Shown here: positions 21,931 through 31,122 of the stretch, in pieces
Layout of the letters: each line of letters starts with the position of its first letter
Position numbering within the stretch: position 1 is the stretch's first letter
Source of the DNA: Actinomycetota bacterium
GTDB taxonomy: Bacteria; Actinomycetota; Geothermincolia; Geothermincolales; RBG-13-55-18
Length of the DNA: 64,000 nt
Direction of reading: 5' to 3'
Assembly: GCA_028697145.1 (NCBI GenBank)
Contig: JAQVFR010000001.1
Location: forward strand, 1 to 64,000
Position numbers and translations under genes: made by a program
Notes under the pieces: generated by a model
What the model saw: only the letters and a program-made list of their open reading frames with translations
Database searches by the model: none
Told to the model about the DNA's origin: nothing

Positions 21931-22692
21931 ATGAGAAAGCCGCTCATAGCGGGCAACTGGAAGATGTACAAGAGCAACGCAGAGGCGGTGGAGCTGGTGC
22001 GCGAGCTCGCGCCCCTTGTCACCGGGTTGAAGGACGCGGAGGTGGCGGTGTGCCCTCCCTTCACCGCCCTGAGCGACGTCTCGCGCCTTCTCTCGGACCT
22101 CGGCGCGGAGATAAGCCTCGGAGCCCAGGACGTATATCCAGAGAAGGAGGGGGCCTTCACGGGCGAGATATCGCCCCTCATGCTCAAGGCCCTCGACGTC
22201 GCATACGTCATCGCCGGGCATTCCGAGAGGCGCGAGATCATCGGGGAGGATGACGAGTTCATAGCCGCCAAGCTGCGCGCGGTCCTGGACGCCGGCATGA
22301 CGCCCATCCTCTGCGTGGGCGAGACGCTGCAGGAGAGAGAAGCGGGCGGGGCCGCGGCCAAGGTAGAGGGTCAACTCGAGGCGTGCCTGAAAGGCGCTGA
22401 CGGGGGCGAGATTGCGGGGATGGTCATTGCCTATGAGCCCATCTGGGCCATCGGCACCGGCAAGACCGCTACCCCCGACGACGCCCAGGACATGTGCTCC
22501 TTCATCCGCCGCTGGATATCCGGAGCCTACGGAGAGGACGCCGCGGCAGCGGTGCGGGTACTATACGGCGGCAGCGTGAAGCCCGACAACGCGGCGGAGC
22601 TGATGGCCATGGAGGACGTGGACGGCGCGCTGGTGGGTGGCGCAAGCCTCAAAGCGGCGGACTTCGCCGCCATCGCCAACTTCGGGAGATAG
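21931..22692 (+). CDS. tpiA: Triosephosphate isomerase
   Basis: Interconverts dihydroxyacetone phosphate and glyceraldehyde 3-phosphate. The active-site Lys (GNWKMYKS), His (AGHSERR), Glu (YEPIWAIGTG) and the flexible loop 6 are all conserved. Length 253 aa is normal. It follows pgk in the operon, and secG lies 157 nt further on. Confidence 0.98.
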   Translation: MRKPLIAGNWKMYKSNAEAVELVRELAPLVTGLKDAEVAVCPPFTALSDVSRLLSDLGAEISLGAQDVYPEKEGAFTGEISPLMLKALDVAYVIAGHSERREIIGEDDEFIAAKLRAVLDAGMTPILCVGETLQEREAGGAAAKVEGQLEACLKGADGGEIAGMVIAYEPIWAIGTGKTATPDDAQDMCSFIRRWISGAYGEDAAAAVRVLYGGSVKPDNAAELMAMEDVDGALVGGASLKAADFAAIANFGR

Positions 22693-22849
22693 ATCGGGGA
22701 GCGACGCATAGCTGCTCGCGGCCAGGATCTGTCCCGGTCCCGCTTCCCGACACATGCGTCCATGGCCACGTATGCCACCAGGGCTTTACGTACCAACAAG
22801 GCAGCGCCATGTGATAGAATGTCTCCCTGTAAAAGGAGGTAATGACCTG

Positions 22850-23086
22850 ATGGACGTTCTCAAGTACATAATGCTGGCCTTTTTCTTCATATCCAGCGTC
22901 TCCATGGTCGTCTTCGTGCTGCTGCACTCCGGTAAGGGGGGCGGGATGTCCAGCCTGTTCGGGGGAGCCTCGATGGGGGGCGCGGCGGGGACGCAGATCG
23001 TGCAGAAAAACCTGGACCGCATGACCATAGCCAGCGCCGTGACCTTCGTCATCTCCACCCTCATCCTGATATTCATCTATAAGTAG
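22850..23086 (+). CDS. secG: Preprotein translocase subunit SecG
   Basis: A 78-aa membrane protein with two transmembrane helices (residues about 4-24 and 55-76) flanking the conserved GKGGGMSSLFGG loop. It belongs to the SecYEG channel. ATG 22850 lies about 10 nt after AAGGAGGT. A closer ATG at 22842 opens a two-codon frame that stops at once. The position after tpiA is conserved in actinobacteria. Confidence 0.95.
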   Translation: MDVLKYIMLAFFFISSVSMVVFVLLHSGKGGGMSSLFGGASMGGAAGTQIVQKNLDRMTIASAVTFVISTLILIFIYK

Positions 23087-23116
23087 GGACGGCGGGGATT
23101 CCCTTGCCGCTGTCCC
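23086..23116 (+). terminator. Hairpin at the secG 3' end, probable terminator without T-run
   Basis: A 10-bp stem (23086-23095 with 23107-23116, one GU pair) starts at the last base of the secG stop codon. No T-run follows, so efficiency is uncertain. Confidence 0.4.
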
Positions 23117-23239
23117 CACAGGAGCGCGGTTCAGACCTCCGTCACCGTCGGCGGTCGCACGGTGGCGGGGGCGGCTCGACAAGGCGCGGGACGGGGTGAA
23201 GATGGGGACCATCTGCCGGGTCATACCCGGCTTCCTCAA

Positions 23240-23268
23240 GGCATGATACCCTCACTGAAGTGTATAAT
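23240..23268 (+). promoter_or_regulatory. Promoter candidate of metK
   Basis: Perfect TATAAT at 23263-23268 in the GC-poor part of the secG-metK gap, 46 nt before the metK start. No good -35. The gap was checked by eye for a SAM-riboswitch core; none was recognised. Confidence 0.5.
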
Positions 23269-23314
23269 TATTCGCTGAAGAGCTGAAGAAGACGCAAAGA
23301 GGAAAGGAGTGGAA

Positions 23315-24511
23315 GTGTCCAGACGCCACCTGTTCACGTCGGAATCCGTCACCGAGGGACACCCGGACAAGATAGCGGATCAGATATCGGACGCCATACT
23401 GGACGAGGTGTATGCGGACGATCCCTTTGGCAGGGTAGCGGTGGAGACCCTCGTGACCACGGGTCTGGTGGTCGTAGCGGGCGAGATGACCACCTCCACC
23501 TACGTGGACATACCCAACACCGTCAGGAAGACCATTGAGCAGATCGGATACACCCGTGCCAAGTACGGTTTCGACTACGAGACCTGCGGGGTGATCGTTT
23601 CCATCGATCCGCAGTCTTCGGACATAGCCCAAGGCGTCGACCACGCCATGGAGGAGAGGCTGGGGGAGCTGGATGACGACATGCTGGATTCCCTGGGAGC
23701 GGGAGACCAGGGGATGATGTTCGGCTATGCCTGTAACGAGACGGATGAACTGATGCCCATGCCCATCCTCCTGGCCCACAAGCTCTGTCACCGCCTCTCC
23801 GAGGTGAGGAAGGCGGGGATACTCCCATACCTGAGGCCGGACGGCAAGAGCCAGGTGACGGTGGAATACGAGGACGGCAAGCCGGTTAGGATCGACACCG
23901 TCCTGCTCTCTTCGCAACACCGCCCCAATATAGACATCGAGGAGCTCATGAAGCCCGACCTCATCGAGCACGTCGTTCACCCCGTGCTGCCGCCTGAGAT
24001 GTGCGACCGCAGCCTGCGCGTGCTGGTGAACCCCACCGGCAAGTTCGTGACCGGAGGCCCCATGGGCGACACCGGCCTCACCGGGCGCAAGATCATCGTG
24101 GATACCTACGGCGGCACGGCAAGGCATGGCGGGGGATGCTTCTCGGGAAAGGACCCCACCAAGGTCGACCGCTCCGCGGCGTACGCGGCGCGTTACGTCG
24201 CCAAGAACGTGGTGGCGGCTGGGCTGGCGGACCGTTTCGAGGTGCAGCTTGCCTACGCCATCGGGGTGGCCCATCCCGTGTCCGTGATGATCGATGCCTT
24301 CGGGACCGAGAAGGTGGACCTGATAACCATCGAGGCCCTGATACGCGAACATTTCGACCTGAGGCCGGCGGCCATCATCCGCGACCTGAAGCTGCGACAG
24401 CCCATATACAAGAAAACGGCGGCATATGGCCATTTCGGGCGGCTCGACAAGGAATTCGCCTGGGAGCATACGGACAAGGCGGAGGCGCTGCGCAGCGAGG
24501 CCGGGCTGTAA
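23315..24511 (+). CDS. metK: S-adenosylmethionine synthetase
   Basis: Makes SAM from methionine and ATP. Conserved N-terminal [19 protein letters not shown], the ATP-binding [12 protein letters not shown], and the [16 protein letters not shown] segment are all present. The GTG at 23315 has AAAGGAG 5-6 nt upstream and gives a protein beginning like typical MetK ([10 protein letters not shown]); the GTG at 23309 overlaps that site. Length 398 aa is normal. Downstream def-fmt-rsmB probably continue the same transcript. Confidence 0.98.
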   Translation: MSRRHLFTSESVTEGHPDKIADQISDAILDEVYADDPFGRVAVETLVTTGLVVVAGEMTTSTYVDIPNTVRKTIEQIGYTRAKYGFDYETCGVIVSIDPQSSDIAQGVDHAMEERLGELDDDMLDSLGAGDQGMMFGYACNETDELMPMPILLAHKLCHRLSEVRKAGILPYLRPDGKSQVTVEYEDGKPVRIDTVLLSSQHRPNIDIEELMKPDLIEHVVHPVLPPEMCDRSLRVLVNPTGKFVTGGPMGDTGLTGRKIIVDTYGGTARHGGGCFSGKDPTKVDRSAAYAARYVAKNVVAAGLADRFEVQLAYAIGVAHPVSVMIDAFGTEKVDLITIEALIREHFDLRPAAIIRDLKLRQPIYKKTAAYGHFGRLDKEFAWEHTDKAEALRSEAGL

Positions 24512-24575
24512 AAGGACGCTGGTGCTGATTGGTAACGAAAGCCGGCCGGCGGCGTATAGCCGGGAGGTGAGACGA

Positions 24576-25097
24576 ATGGCGGTACTGCCCATACGGACCT
24601 TCGCAGACCCGGTGCTGAGGGAAAGGTGCCGGGAGGTCGAGGATATCGGGTCCGACATCGAACAGTTAGTGCGGGATCTCTCCGATTCCCTGCCCCAGCC
24701 CGGCGGTGCGGGGCTTTCAGCCAACCAGATAGGTGTGGTGAAACGGGTCTTCGTCTTCGAACATGACGGGGAGATAAAGGAGTGCATCAACCCTCGCATC
24801 CTGTCCTCGTCCGAGGAGACCGAGGAAGACCTCGAGGGCTGTCTCAGCCTGCCCGGTGCCGCCATGCCCGTTCCGAGGCATCTGTCGCTTGAGCTCGAAT
24901 ACTCCGACCTTTCGGGAGAGGTCCACCGCGTACAGGCCGAAGGGTGGATCGCGCGCGTGTTCCAGCACGAGATCGACCACCTGGACGGAAAGCTCATCCT
25001 GGAGAGGACCGACCGCGAGAGCCGCGTCGAGGCCTTACGGATTCTGGAAGGAGAGATCCCTCCGCACGGGACGCGGCAAGGGCCGGCGCGGTTATGA
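24576..25097 (+). CDS. def: Peptide deformylase
   Basis: Removes formyl from the initiator Met of new proteins. The three metal-site motifs are GGAGLSANQIG (usual GxGxAAxQ, with Ser for one Ala), EGCLSLPG and QHEIDHLDG, giving the Cys and two His ligands. Length 173 aa. ATG 24576 follows GGGAGGTGAG; the longer frame runs inside metK and was rejected. Followed 21 nt later by fmt, the enzyme that adds the formyl group. Confidence 0.96.
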   Translation: MAVLPIRTFADPVLRERCREVEDIGSDIEQLVRDLSDSLPQPGGAGLSANQIGVVKRVFVFEHDGEIKECINPRILSSSEETEEDLEGCLSLPGAAMPVPRHLSLELEYSDLSGEVHRVQAEGWIARVFQHEIDHLDGKLILERTDRESRVEALRILEGEIPPHGTRQGPARL

Positions 25098-25118
25098 CCC
25101 GACTGGGGGGTGATGCTC

Positions 25119-26045
25119 TTGGCTACCGTCTTCCTGGGAAGCGGAGAGTTCTCCCGTGATCTCTTAACCGAGCTGCTGCGCTCCGGATACGGGATAACCT
25201 CCGTCATCACTCCCCAGGACCGTCCCGCCGGAAGGGGTCTCAAATTGCGCCCGACCGCGGTGAAGGCTCTTGCTGAAGCGGAGGGGCTCGAAGTCCTGCA
25301 GCCGTCCGGCCCGGCGGACTCCTCTTTCCTGGATGCCCTGCGTGGAACGCGGCCAGATGTGCTGCTGGTCGCCGATTACGGATACGTCCTCCCCGGCACC
25401 GTCCTGGGATTTCCGTCCAGAGGATGCGTCAACGTCCACCCCTCGCTGCTGCCGCGCTACCGCGGCGCAGCCCCCATACAGAGGGCTCTGATGGAAGGCG
25501 AGAGCGAGACCGGGGTCACCCTCATGCTGATGGACGAGGGCCTGGATACGGGGCCCGTCATCGCCAGCGAGAAAGTGGCTATAGAGGAGGAAGACGACGC
25601 CCTGACCCTGCGCGGCAAGCTGGCCCTCCTGGGCGCCCGCCTGGTCCTGGAGGAGCTTCCGGGCTTCCTGTCCGGAAAGACCGTCCCGCGACCCCAGGAG
25701 GAGGGTCATGCCACCTATGCCGATCCCATACGCAAAGAGGAGGCGGCAATCGACTGGACCCGTGACGCGATGACCATATTTAACCAGGTGCGCGCGCTGA
25801 GCCCTCGCCCCGGCGCCCACACGTGGCTGGAGGGAAAGCGGGTGAAGATACTCCGCGCCCGTCCACGGCAGGACGTCGCCGCCGCTCCGGGGAAGGTCGC
25901 CGCCGCCGCCGGGGACGCGCTCGTGGTGGGGGCGGGAGAGCAGGCGCTGCAGGTGTACGAGCTGCAGCCTGAAGGCCGCAAGGTGATGGGGGCGGGAGAG
26001 TTCATGCGCGGGTATCGCATCAGCGAGGGGGATCTCTTCGCATGA
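25119..26045 (+). CDS. fmt: Methionyl-tRNA formyltransferase
   Basis: Formylates Met-tRNAfMet with 10-formyl-tetrahydrofolate. The N-terminal Rossmann-like domain carries the catalytic Asn-His and signature (VNVHPSLLPRYRGAAPI) and the DTGPVI motif; an OB-type C-terminal domain follows. Upstream GTG 25110 and ATG 25113 are in frame but lie in or against the GGGGGGTGA site, so TTG 25119 with 8-nt spacing is preferred (308 aa). Choosing 25110 changes only three codons. Confidence 0.96.
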   Translation: MATVFLGSGEFSRDLLTELLRSGYGITSVITPQDRPAGRGLKLRPTAVKALAEAEGLEVLQPSGPADSSFLDALRGTRPDVLLVADYGYVLPGTVLGFPSRGCVNVHPSLLPRYRGAAPIQRALMEGESETGVTLMLMDEGLDTGPVIASEKVAIEEEDDALTLRGKLALLGARLVLEELPGFLSGKTVPRPQEEGHATYADPIRKEEAAIDWTRDAMTIFNQVRALSPRPGAHTWLEGKRVKILRARPRQDVAAAPGKVAAAAGDALVVGAGEQALQVYELQPEGRKVMGAGEFMRGYRISEGDLFA

Positions 26046-26101
26046 TGGGGCCGCGCAGAGCGGGCTTGCCGCGAATCCTGTGACGTGGAGGTCAAGAGGA
26101 A

Positions 26102-27388
26102 ATGGCAGATGCCAGGGAGGTCGCCTACGGCGTGACGCGCAGGGTGAACAGCGAGGCCGGATACCTCGGCCTCATACTGCGCTACGGAAAGGGCTGGAAC
26201 GACCTGGACTCAAGGGACCGCTCGCTGGTGACGGAAATGGCCTACGGCCTGCAGAGGCAGCGCAACAAGCTCGACTTCATCATAGCTGCGTTTTCGACGC
26301 GTCCCCTCAACGCGCTGGATCCAGAAGTGCTCGACCTCCTCAGGCTGGGGGTATACCAGCTCTCGGAGATGAGGATTCCCCGTCATGCCGCCGTCAACGA
26401 GACCGTAGGCCTCGCCAAGAGGCTGCTCGGGAAGGGGGCCGCGTCTTACGTCAACGCGGTAATGCGCGCCGCGAGTGACGGCCTCGAGGAACTGGAATGG
26501 CCCCCGCGAGAGGAACTACGGGTCTATCTCGCCACCTTGTACTCGCACCCGCTGTGGTTGGTGGATTACCTGCTGCGCATCATGGAGCCGGAGGAAGCCG
26601 AGAAGCTGTGCGGCGCGAACAACGTGCCGCCATCCCTGACCCTGCGCGCCAACACCGCCAGGACGGACGCGGCGGGCCTGCTGACGGAGATAGAGTCGCG
26701 CGGCGGCAGGGGAGACGTCTCCCCCTGCCTCCCCGAGGCCCTGACGATGGTGGCGCTCCCCTACGCCTCGCTGCTTAACCTGCTGGAAAGGGGAAGGTGC
26801 GTGGTGCAGGACATGAGCTCTATGCTGGTCAGCCATGCGCTGAACCCGGGCCCGCGCGACGTGGTCATCGACGCATGCGCGGCACCGGGAGGAAAGGCCA
26901 CGCACCTGGCGCAACTCGGCGGCAGGGACTGCCGCGTCATCGCCGTGGACAGCAACGAGAGCCGCCTCCGGGCCCTGCGCACAGCCGCCGGGCGTATCGG
27001 GCTAGCCAACATCGAAGCGGTGTCGGGCGACTCCACGCGGCTGGAAACGGTCGTGGAGGAGGATGCCGACGGAGTGCTGGTGGACGCCCCGTGCTCCGGG
27101 CTGGGCACGCTGCGCCGAAACCCCGAATTGAGGTGGCGCAGGCAGCCCGGCGACCTCGCCGCGCTGGCGCGGCTGCAGGAGGAGCTGCTCCTCGGATGCG
27201 CGCCGCGGGTGCGCGCCGGCGGGGCGCTGGTGTATTCCGTCTGCACCTTCACCATGGAGGAGACCACGGGAGTCGTGCAGCGCTTTCTTGCCGTTCGCGA
27301 TGATTTCCGTCTCGAGGGGCAGGTGCAGACCTGGCCCCACGTCCACGACATGGAGGGCATGTTCATAGCCCGTTTCGTAAGGAGTTGA
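26102..27388 (+). CDS. rsmB: 16S rRNA (cytosine-C5)-methyltransferase RsmB
   Basis: Methylates a cytosine of 16S rRNA (C967 in E. coli). It has an N-terminal NusB-like RNA-binding domain (about 1-140) and a SAM-dependent methyltransferase domain with APGGKATHL, the Cys-containing [15 protein letters not shown], and the catalytic YSVCTF. Length 428 aa. AGAGGA precedes ATG 26102. The def-fmt-rsmB order is widely conserved. Confidence 0.96.
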   Translation: MADAREVAYGVTRRVNSEAGYLGLILRYGKGWNDLDSRDRSLVTEMAYGLQRQRNKLDFIIAAFSTRPLNALDPEVLDLLRLGVYQLSEMRIPRHAAVNETVGLAKRLLGKGAASYVNAVMRAASDGLEELEWPPREELRVYLATLYSHPLWLVDYLLRIMEPEEAEKLCGANNVPPSLTLRANTARTDAAGLLTEIESRGGRGDVSPCLPEALTMVALPYASLLNLLERGRCVVQDMSSMLVSHALNPGPRDVVIDACAAPGGKATHLAQLGGRDCRVIAVDSNESRLRALRTAAGRIGLANIEAVSGDSTRLETVVEEDADGVLVDAPCSGLGTLRRNPELRWRRQPGDLAALARLQEELLLGCAPRVRAGGALVYSVCTFTMEETTGVVQRFLAVRDDFRLEGQVQTWPHVHDMEGMFIARFVRS

Positions 27389-27399
27389 GCCGGAGGCCG

Positions 27400-27429
27400 G
27401 GGCCTGGGGGCCACTTGGCGCCCAGGCCC
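27400..27429 (+). terminator. Hairpin after rsmB, probable terminator without T-run
   Basis: A 9-bp GC stem (27400-27408 with 27421-27429, 12-nt loop) lies 12 nt after the rsmB stop. There is no T-run, so rho-dependent or weak termination is possible. Confidence 0.45.
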
Positions 27430-27508
27430 GACGCGCCACGACCCCTTTCCTCTCCGTCAGGGCGCTTGAAGCAAGACGACCAACTGGCCGTGTCGCTCTT
27501 CCACGGAG

Positions 27509-27537
27509 GTCATCTTGTCATACCGCAGAAATATAAT
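27509..27537 (+). promoter_or_regulatory. Promoter candidate of recA
   Basis: A TATAAT at 27532-27537 lies about 90 nt before recA in an AT-rich patch; a TTGTCA at 27515-27520 is too close to be its -35. No LexA box of the GAAC-N4-GTTC type was seen between 27389 and 27627. Confidence 0.45.
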
Positions 27538-27627
27538 AAGGGACGTGATGAACGGAATAGATATGCACGGACGGGATGGCGTCAAGCCCGCGTCATATCG
27601 TCAGCGTGGAAGTACAGGAGGAATAAG

Positions 27628-28671
27628 GTGGAGAAGCAGAAGGCTCTGGAGATGGCCCTGACGCAGATCGAACGCCAGTTCGGGAAGGGTTCGATCATGA
27701 AACTGGGGGAGGACAACCACAGGTTCCAGATAGCCGCCATACCGACGGGTGCCTTGTCGCTCGACCTGGCCCTGGGCATAGGCGGCGTGCCCAGGGGGAG
27801 GGTGGTGGAGATCTTCGGCCCGGAGTCGTCGGGAAAGACGACGCTGGCCCTGCACATCATCGCCGAGGCGCAAAAAAAAGGCGGGGTAGCCGCGTTCATC
27901 GATGCCGAACACGCGCTCGATCCCGGATACGCAAAAGCACTCGGCGTTGACGTCGATGAGCTGCTCATCTCCCAACCGGACACCGGAGAGCAGGCCCTCG
28001 AGATAGCGGAGATGCTGGTGCGGAGCGGGGCCCTCGACGTCGTGGTCATCGATTCCGTGGCCGCACTTGTGCCGCGCCTGGAGATCGAGGGTGAGATGGG
28101 TGACGCCCATGTGGGGCTGCAGGCGAGGCTGATGTCGCAAGCCCTGCGCAAGCTCGCGGGGACGATCAACAAGTCCAACACCACCGCCATCTTCATCAAC
28201 CAGTTGCGGGAGAAGATCGGCGTGATGTTCGGGAACCCAGAGACCACCCCCGGCGGAAAGGCGCTCAAGTTCTACGCTTCCGTGAGGCTTGACATCCGCA
28301 AGATAGACAGCATAAAGCAGGGCGCGGAGATAGTCGGCAACCAGGTGAGGGTTAAGGTGGTCAAGAACAAGATGGCCCCGCCCTTCAGAAAAGCCGAGTT
28401 CGATATCATGTACGGACACGGCATTTCGACCGAGGGGAACCTCCTGGACCTGGCGGTGGAGAACGGCCTGGTCAAGAAGAGCGGTGCCTGGTATACGCAC
28501 GGTGAGGACCAGCTCGGGCAGGGGAGGGAAAACGCCAAGCAGTATCTCATCGACAACCCGGAGCTCACGATCGGGCTCGACAAGGAGTTGAGGTCCATAT
28601 TGAGCCTGCCCCAGTCCGACGCTACGGCGCCCCCCGCGAGGGACCCCAAGGAGGATGGTGGCGATAAGTAA
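27628..28671 (+). CDS. recA: Recombinase RecA
   Basis: DNA strand-exchange ATPase and SOS co-protease. Walker [10 protein letters not shown], Walker B region [10 protein letters not shown], loop L2 ([18 protein letters not shown]) and the C-terminal domain are complete; no intein. GTG 27628 follows AGGAGG (27616-27621) at 6-nt spacing; the 81-codon upstream frame is rejected. Length 347 aa. The recX start overlaps its 3' end. Confidence 0.98.
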   Translation: MEKQKALEMALTQIERQFGKGSIMKLGEDNHRFQIAAIPTGALSLDLALGIGGVPRGRVVEIFGPESSGKTTLALHIIAEAQKKGGVAAFIDAEHALDPGYAKALGVDVDELLISQPDTGEQALEIAEMLVRSGALDVVVIDSVAALVPRLEIEGEMGDAHVGLQARLMSQALRKLAGTINKSNTTAIFINQLREKIGVMFGNPETTPGGKALKFYASVRLDIRKIDSIKQGAEIVGNQVRVKVVKNKMAPPFRKAEFDIMYGHGISTEGNLLDLAVENGLVKKSGAWYTHGEDQLGQGRENAKQYLIDNPELTIGLDKELRSILSLPQSDATAPPARDPKEDGGDK

Positions 28672-29185
28672 GGGGCGGGAGGGGGACAAGCCCGGAGAAG
28701 CCCGCAAGCGAGCCCTGCGCAGAGCCCTCCAGATGCTCTCCTATCGTTCGAGAAGCCGCCAGGAGATTGTGGCGGATCTCGCCGGCAGGGGATGCTCCAC
28801 GGAGATCGTGGAGGAGGTCGTCTCGGAACTCGAGGAGAAGGGGCTCATCGGCGACGCCGCTCTGGCCCAGGATATCGTGTCGGGAGGCCAGAGGGCGGGT
28901 AAGAGCCGCTCCAGGATATATGCCGTTCTACGCCGTAGGGGGATCTCCAGGGAAACGGCCGATGAAGCCCTGGAGGCGCATTTCGACCTCGACGAGGAAT
29001 GCGAGGCGGCAACACGTGAGATAAGGAAGATGCTACCCATAACGTCCGGGCCGCCAGGCGCGGAGGACCTGGAGCGTGCCGCGAGGAGGCTTTCCAGTCG
29101 AGGCTTTTCCGCGCCTGCGGTAGCCCGTGCTCTCAAGGAAACTGCGAGCGGAGCCGAGGCGCCGGGCGGATTCTCTTTTCCTTGA
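28655..29185 (+). CDS. recX: Regulatory protein RecX
   Basis: RecX binds RecA filaments and limits their extension. The protein is made of three-helix repeats; the YRSRSRQEI and [13 protein letters not shown] segments are typical. Length 176 aa. ATG 28655 abuts AAGGAGG, so GTG 28658 may be used instead; either way it overlaps recA by 14-17 nt and is coupled to it. Its stop codon lies inside the -35 box of the next transcription unit. Confidence 0.92.
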   Translation: MVAISKGREGDKPGEARKRALRRALQMLSYRSRSRQEIVADLAGRGCSTEIVEEVVSELEEKGLIGDAALAQDIVSGGQRAGKSRSRIYAVLRRRGISRETADEALEAHFDLDEECEAATREIRKMLPITSGPPGAEDLERAARRLSSRGFSAPAVARALKETASGAEAPGGFSFP

Positions 29186-29210
29186 CACTGATAGTAAGCT
29201 CTCATAAAAT
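29182..29210 (+). promoter_or_regulatory. Near-consensus promoter inside the recX stop region
   Basis: TTGACA at 29182-29187, exactly 17 nt spacer, then TAAAAT at 29205-29210. This is the best sigma-70-type promoter in the window. Predicted start of transcription is about 29217, with no gene until 29415. Confidence 0.85.
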
Positions 29211-29216
29211 TAATGC

Positions 29217-29360
29217 AGGCTTGAGGTCATGGATTGATGTCCGAGCGTTTTTCGCTTTGTGGATATACCGTAATAAGCTGTTGGCGCACTGGATCTGACC
29301 TTACGGTACATCGAGATCATTAATCTAAACCTTATGCCGAGAATAAACTCGGCTTTTTTT
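29217..29360 (+). ncRNA. Candidate small RNA or transcription attenuator upstream of rny
   Basis: A non-coding stretch of about 144 nt sits between a near-consensus promoter and a strong intrinsic terminator, all upstream of rny. It can fold: a small hairpin at 29244-29256 (AGCG/CGCT), a 12-nt stem at 29262-29273 with 29301-29312 (one mismatch, 27-nt loop), and the terminator at 29336-29353. CCGAG at 29241-29245 repeats the terminator 5' arm, so it could compete for the 3' arm. It has lower GC than its surroundings and no open frame with a ribosome-binding site. No Rfam family was recognised. It could be an independent sRNA, or a leader controlling rny by premature termination. Confidence 0.65.
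29336..29360 (+). terminator. Intrinsic terminator between recX and rny
   Basis: Stem GCCGAG (29336-29341) / CTCGGC (29348-29353), 6-nt loop, then seven T (29354-29360). Confidence 0.93.
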
Positions 29361-29414
29361 GTTTGGGATTGTAAGTATAAACCTCTGGTTTAAATATAAG
29401 AAGGGAGGATGGCG

Positions 29415-30950
29415 ATGGTTATAGAGATCATTGTCGGCGTTGCCGCACTGGCCATCGGCCTGGTGGCTGGCTTCCTGGCAAGAAAGTATATGGCGGAGGC
29501 CAAGATATCCTCGGCCGAGGAAGAGGCGAAAAGGGTCCTGCAGGAAGCGGAGAAGGTTGCCGAGGGCAAGAAGCGTGAAGCTTTACTTGAGGCTAAAGAC
29601 GAGATCTTCTCCATGCGCAACGACGCCGAGCGGGATATCAAGAACCGCCGCAATGAACTGCAGCGTTTCGAGCGCAGGCTGTTGCAGCGCGAAGAGCAGA
29701 TGGACAACCGCGCGGACAATCTCGAAAAGAGGGAGAAGTCCCTCGGCGCCAAGGAGGCCGAGATCCAGGCCCTGCACGCGGAGGTCCAGAACGTGCTCTC
29801 CCAGGAAAAGGAGCGCTTGGAGAACATAGCTGGCCTCAACAAGGAGGAGGCGAAGCAGCTGCTCTTGCGCCAGGTGGAGGAGGAGACGAAGCGCGATGCG
29901 GCCCAGGTGATAAAGAAGATCGAGAGCCGCCTGCGCGACGAGGCGGACAAGAAGGCTAAACACATTATCGCCAACGCCATACAGAGATGCGCCTCCGACC
30001 ACGTTGCCGAGACCACGGTGTCGGTGGTCCCTCTTCCCAGCGACGAGATGAAGGGAAGGATCATCGGCAGGGAGGGGAGGAATATAAGGACCTTCGAGAC
30101 CCTGACCGGCATCAACCTCATCATCGACGATACTCCAGAGGCCGTTATCCTCTCCAGTTTCGACCCCGTGAGACGGGAAGTGGCCAGGCTCACCCTGGAT
30201 AGGCTGATAACGGACGGGCGCATACAGCCAGCCCGCATCGAGGAGATGTACGAGAAGGCCAAGGCCGAGGTCGATGCGGAGATAAAGGAAGTGGGGGAGC
30301 AGGCGGTGTTCGACGTCGGCCTCCACGGCATCAACCACGAGCTCATGAAGGTGCTGGGCCGGCTCAAGTACCGCACCAGTTACGGGCAGAACGTGCTCAA
30401 ACATTCCATCGAGGTGGCGCACCTCGCGGGTCTCATGGCGGCCGAGTTGGGAACGGACGTCAAGACCGCAAAGCGGGCCGGCCTCCTCCACGATATCGGC
30501 AAGGCCATCGACCACGAGGTGGAAGGATCCCATGCCGTGATCGGAGCGGAGCTCGCCAAGCGACTCAAGGAGGGAGAGGCGGTCATCCACGCCATAGCGG
30601 CGCATCACGAGGAGACCGATGCAAAGACCATAGAGGCGGTGCTCGTGCAGGCGGCCGACGCCATCAGCGCGGCCAGGCCGGGCGCGCGCCGCGAGACCCT
30701 GGAGAGCTACATCAAACGCCTGGAGAAACTGGAGACCATCGCCGATTCGTACGAGGGGGTAGATAGCTCGTACGCCCTTCAGGCCGGACGGGAGATAAGG
30801 GTGATGGTCAAATCGGACGTCATAGACGACCTGGGTTGCATCACCCTGTCACGGGAGATCGCCAGGCAGATCGAGGACGAGCTCGAATACCCGGGCCAGA
30901 TCAAGATTACCGTGGTCAGGGAGAAACGAGTCATCGATTACGCCAAGTAG
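29415..30950 (+). CDS. rny: Ribonuclease Y
   Basis: Membrane-anchored endoribonuclease that starts mRNA turnover. One N-terminal transmembrane helix (about residues 1-22), a long coiled coil (25-190), a KH RNA-binding domain ([17 protein letters not shown]) and an HD metal-dependent catalytic domain ([12 protein letters not shown]) follow in order. Length 511 aa. ATG 29415 has GGGAGG at 6-nt spacing; the ATG at 29409 touches that site. A promoter-terminator RNA unit directly upstream hints at regulated expression. RNase Y is found in only some actinobacteria. Confidence 0.97.
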   Translation: MVIEIIVGVAALAIGLVAGFLARKYMAEAKISSAEEEAKRVLQEAEKVAEGKKREALLEAKDEIFSMRNDAERDIKNRRNELQRFERRLLQREEQMDNRADNLEKREKSLGAKEAEIQALHAEVQNVLSQEKERLENIAGLNKEEAKQLLLRQVEEETKRDAAQVIKKIESRLRDEADKKAKHIIANAIQRCASDHVAETTVSVVPLPSDEMKGRIIGREGRNIRTFETLTGINLIIDDTPEAVILSSFDPVRREVARLTLDRLITDGRIQPARIEEMYEKAKAEVDAEIKEVGEQAVFDVGLHGINHELMKVLGRLKYRTSYGQNVLKHSIEVAHLAGLMAAELGTDVKTAKRAGLLHDIGKAIDHEVEGSHAVIGAELAKRLKEGEAVIHAIAAHHEETDAKTIEAVLVQAADAISAARPGARRETLESYIKRLEKLETIADSYEGVDSSYALQAGREIRVMVKSDVIDDLGCITLSREIARQIEDELEYPGQIKITVVREKRVIDYAK

Positions 30951-30973
30951 GTCCTGTCGGGCACGCGAATACG

Positions 30974-31001
30974 GGGGGCGGGCCTTGCGTCCGCCCCCTT
31001 T
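30974..31001 (+). terminator. Terminator after rny
   Basis: An 8-bp GC stem GGGGGCGG (30974-30981) / CCGCCCCC (30991-30998) with a 9-nt loop, followed by TTTCTC. Confidence 0.7.
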
Positions 31002-31122
31002 CTCGTGTGCCGGTTAAGCTATAATTTTCTTGATCATACATGCCGCGTCCAGAAGCAGGGGGCGGGTCTGCCGGGACGTTGAGCGAAAGGGCGTTTACCC
31101 GAGGTGGGAAGGTGCGGCCACA

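Noticed and set aside
22842-22850. Two-codon mini-ORF (ATG ACC TGA) overlapping the secG start
   Set aside because: Its ATG is only 1-2 nt from the ribosome-binding site, too close for efficient initiation; the site serves ATG 22850.
23117-23314. SAM riboswitch upstream of metK
   Set aside because: No recognisable SAM-I/IV or SAM-II core; only a GC hairpin and a promoter-like element are visible.
27389-27627. LexA/SOS box upstream of recA
   Set aside because: No GAAC-N4-GTTC type palindrome seen; a divergent lexA site of unknown form cannot be excluded.
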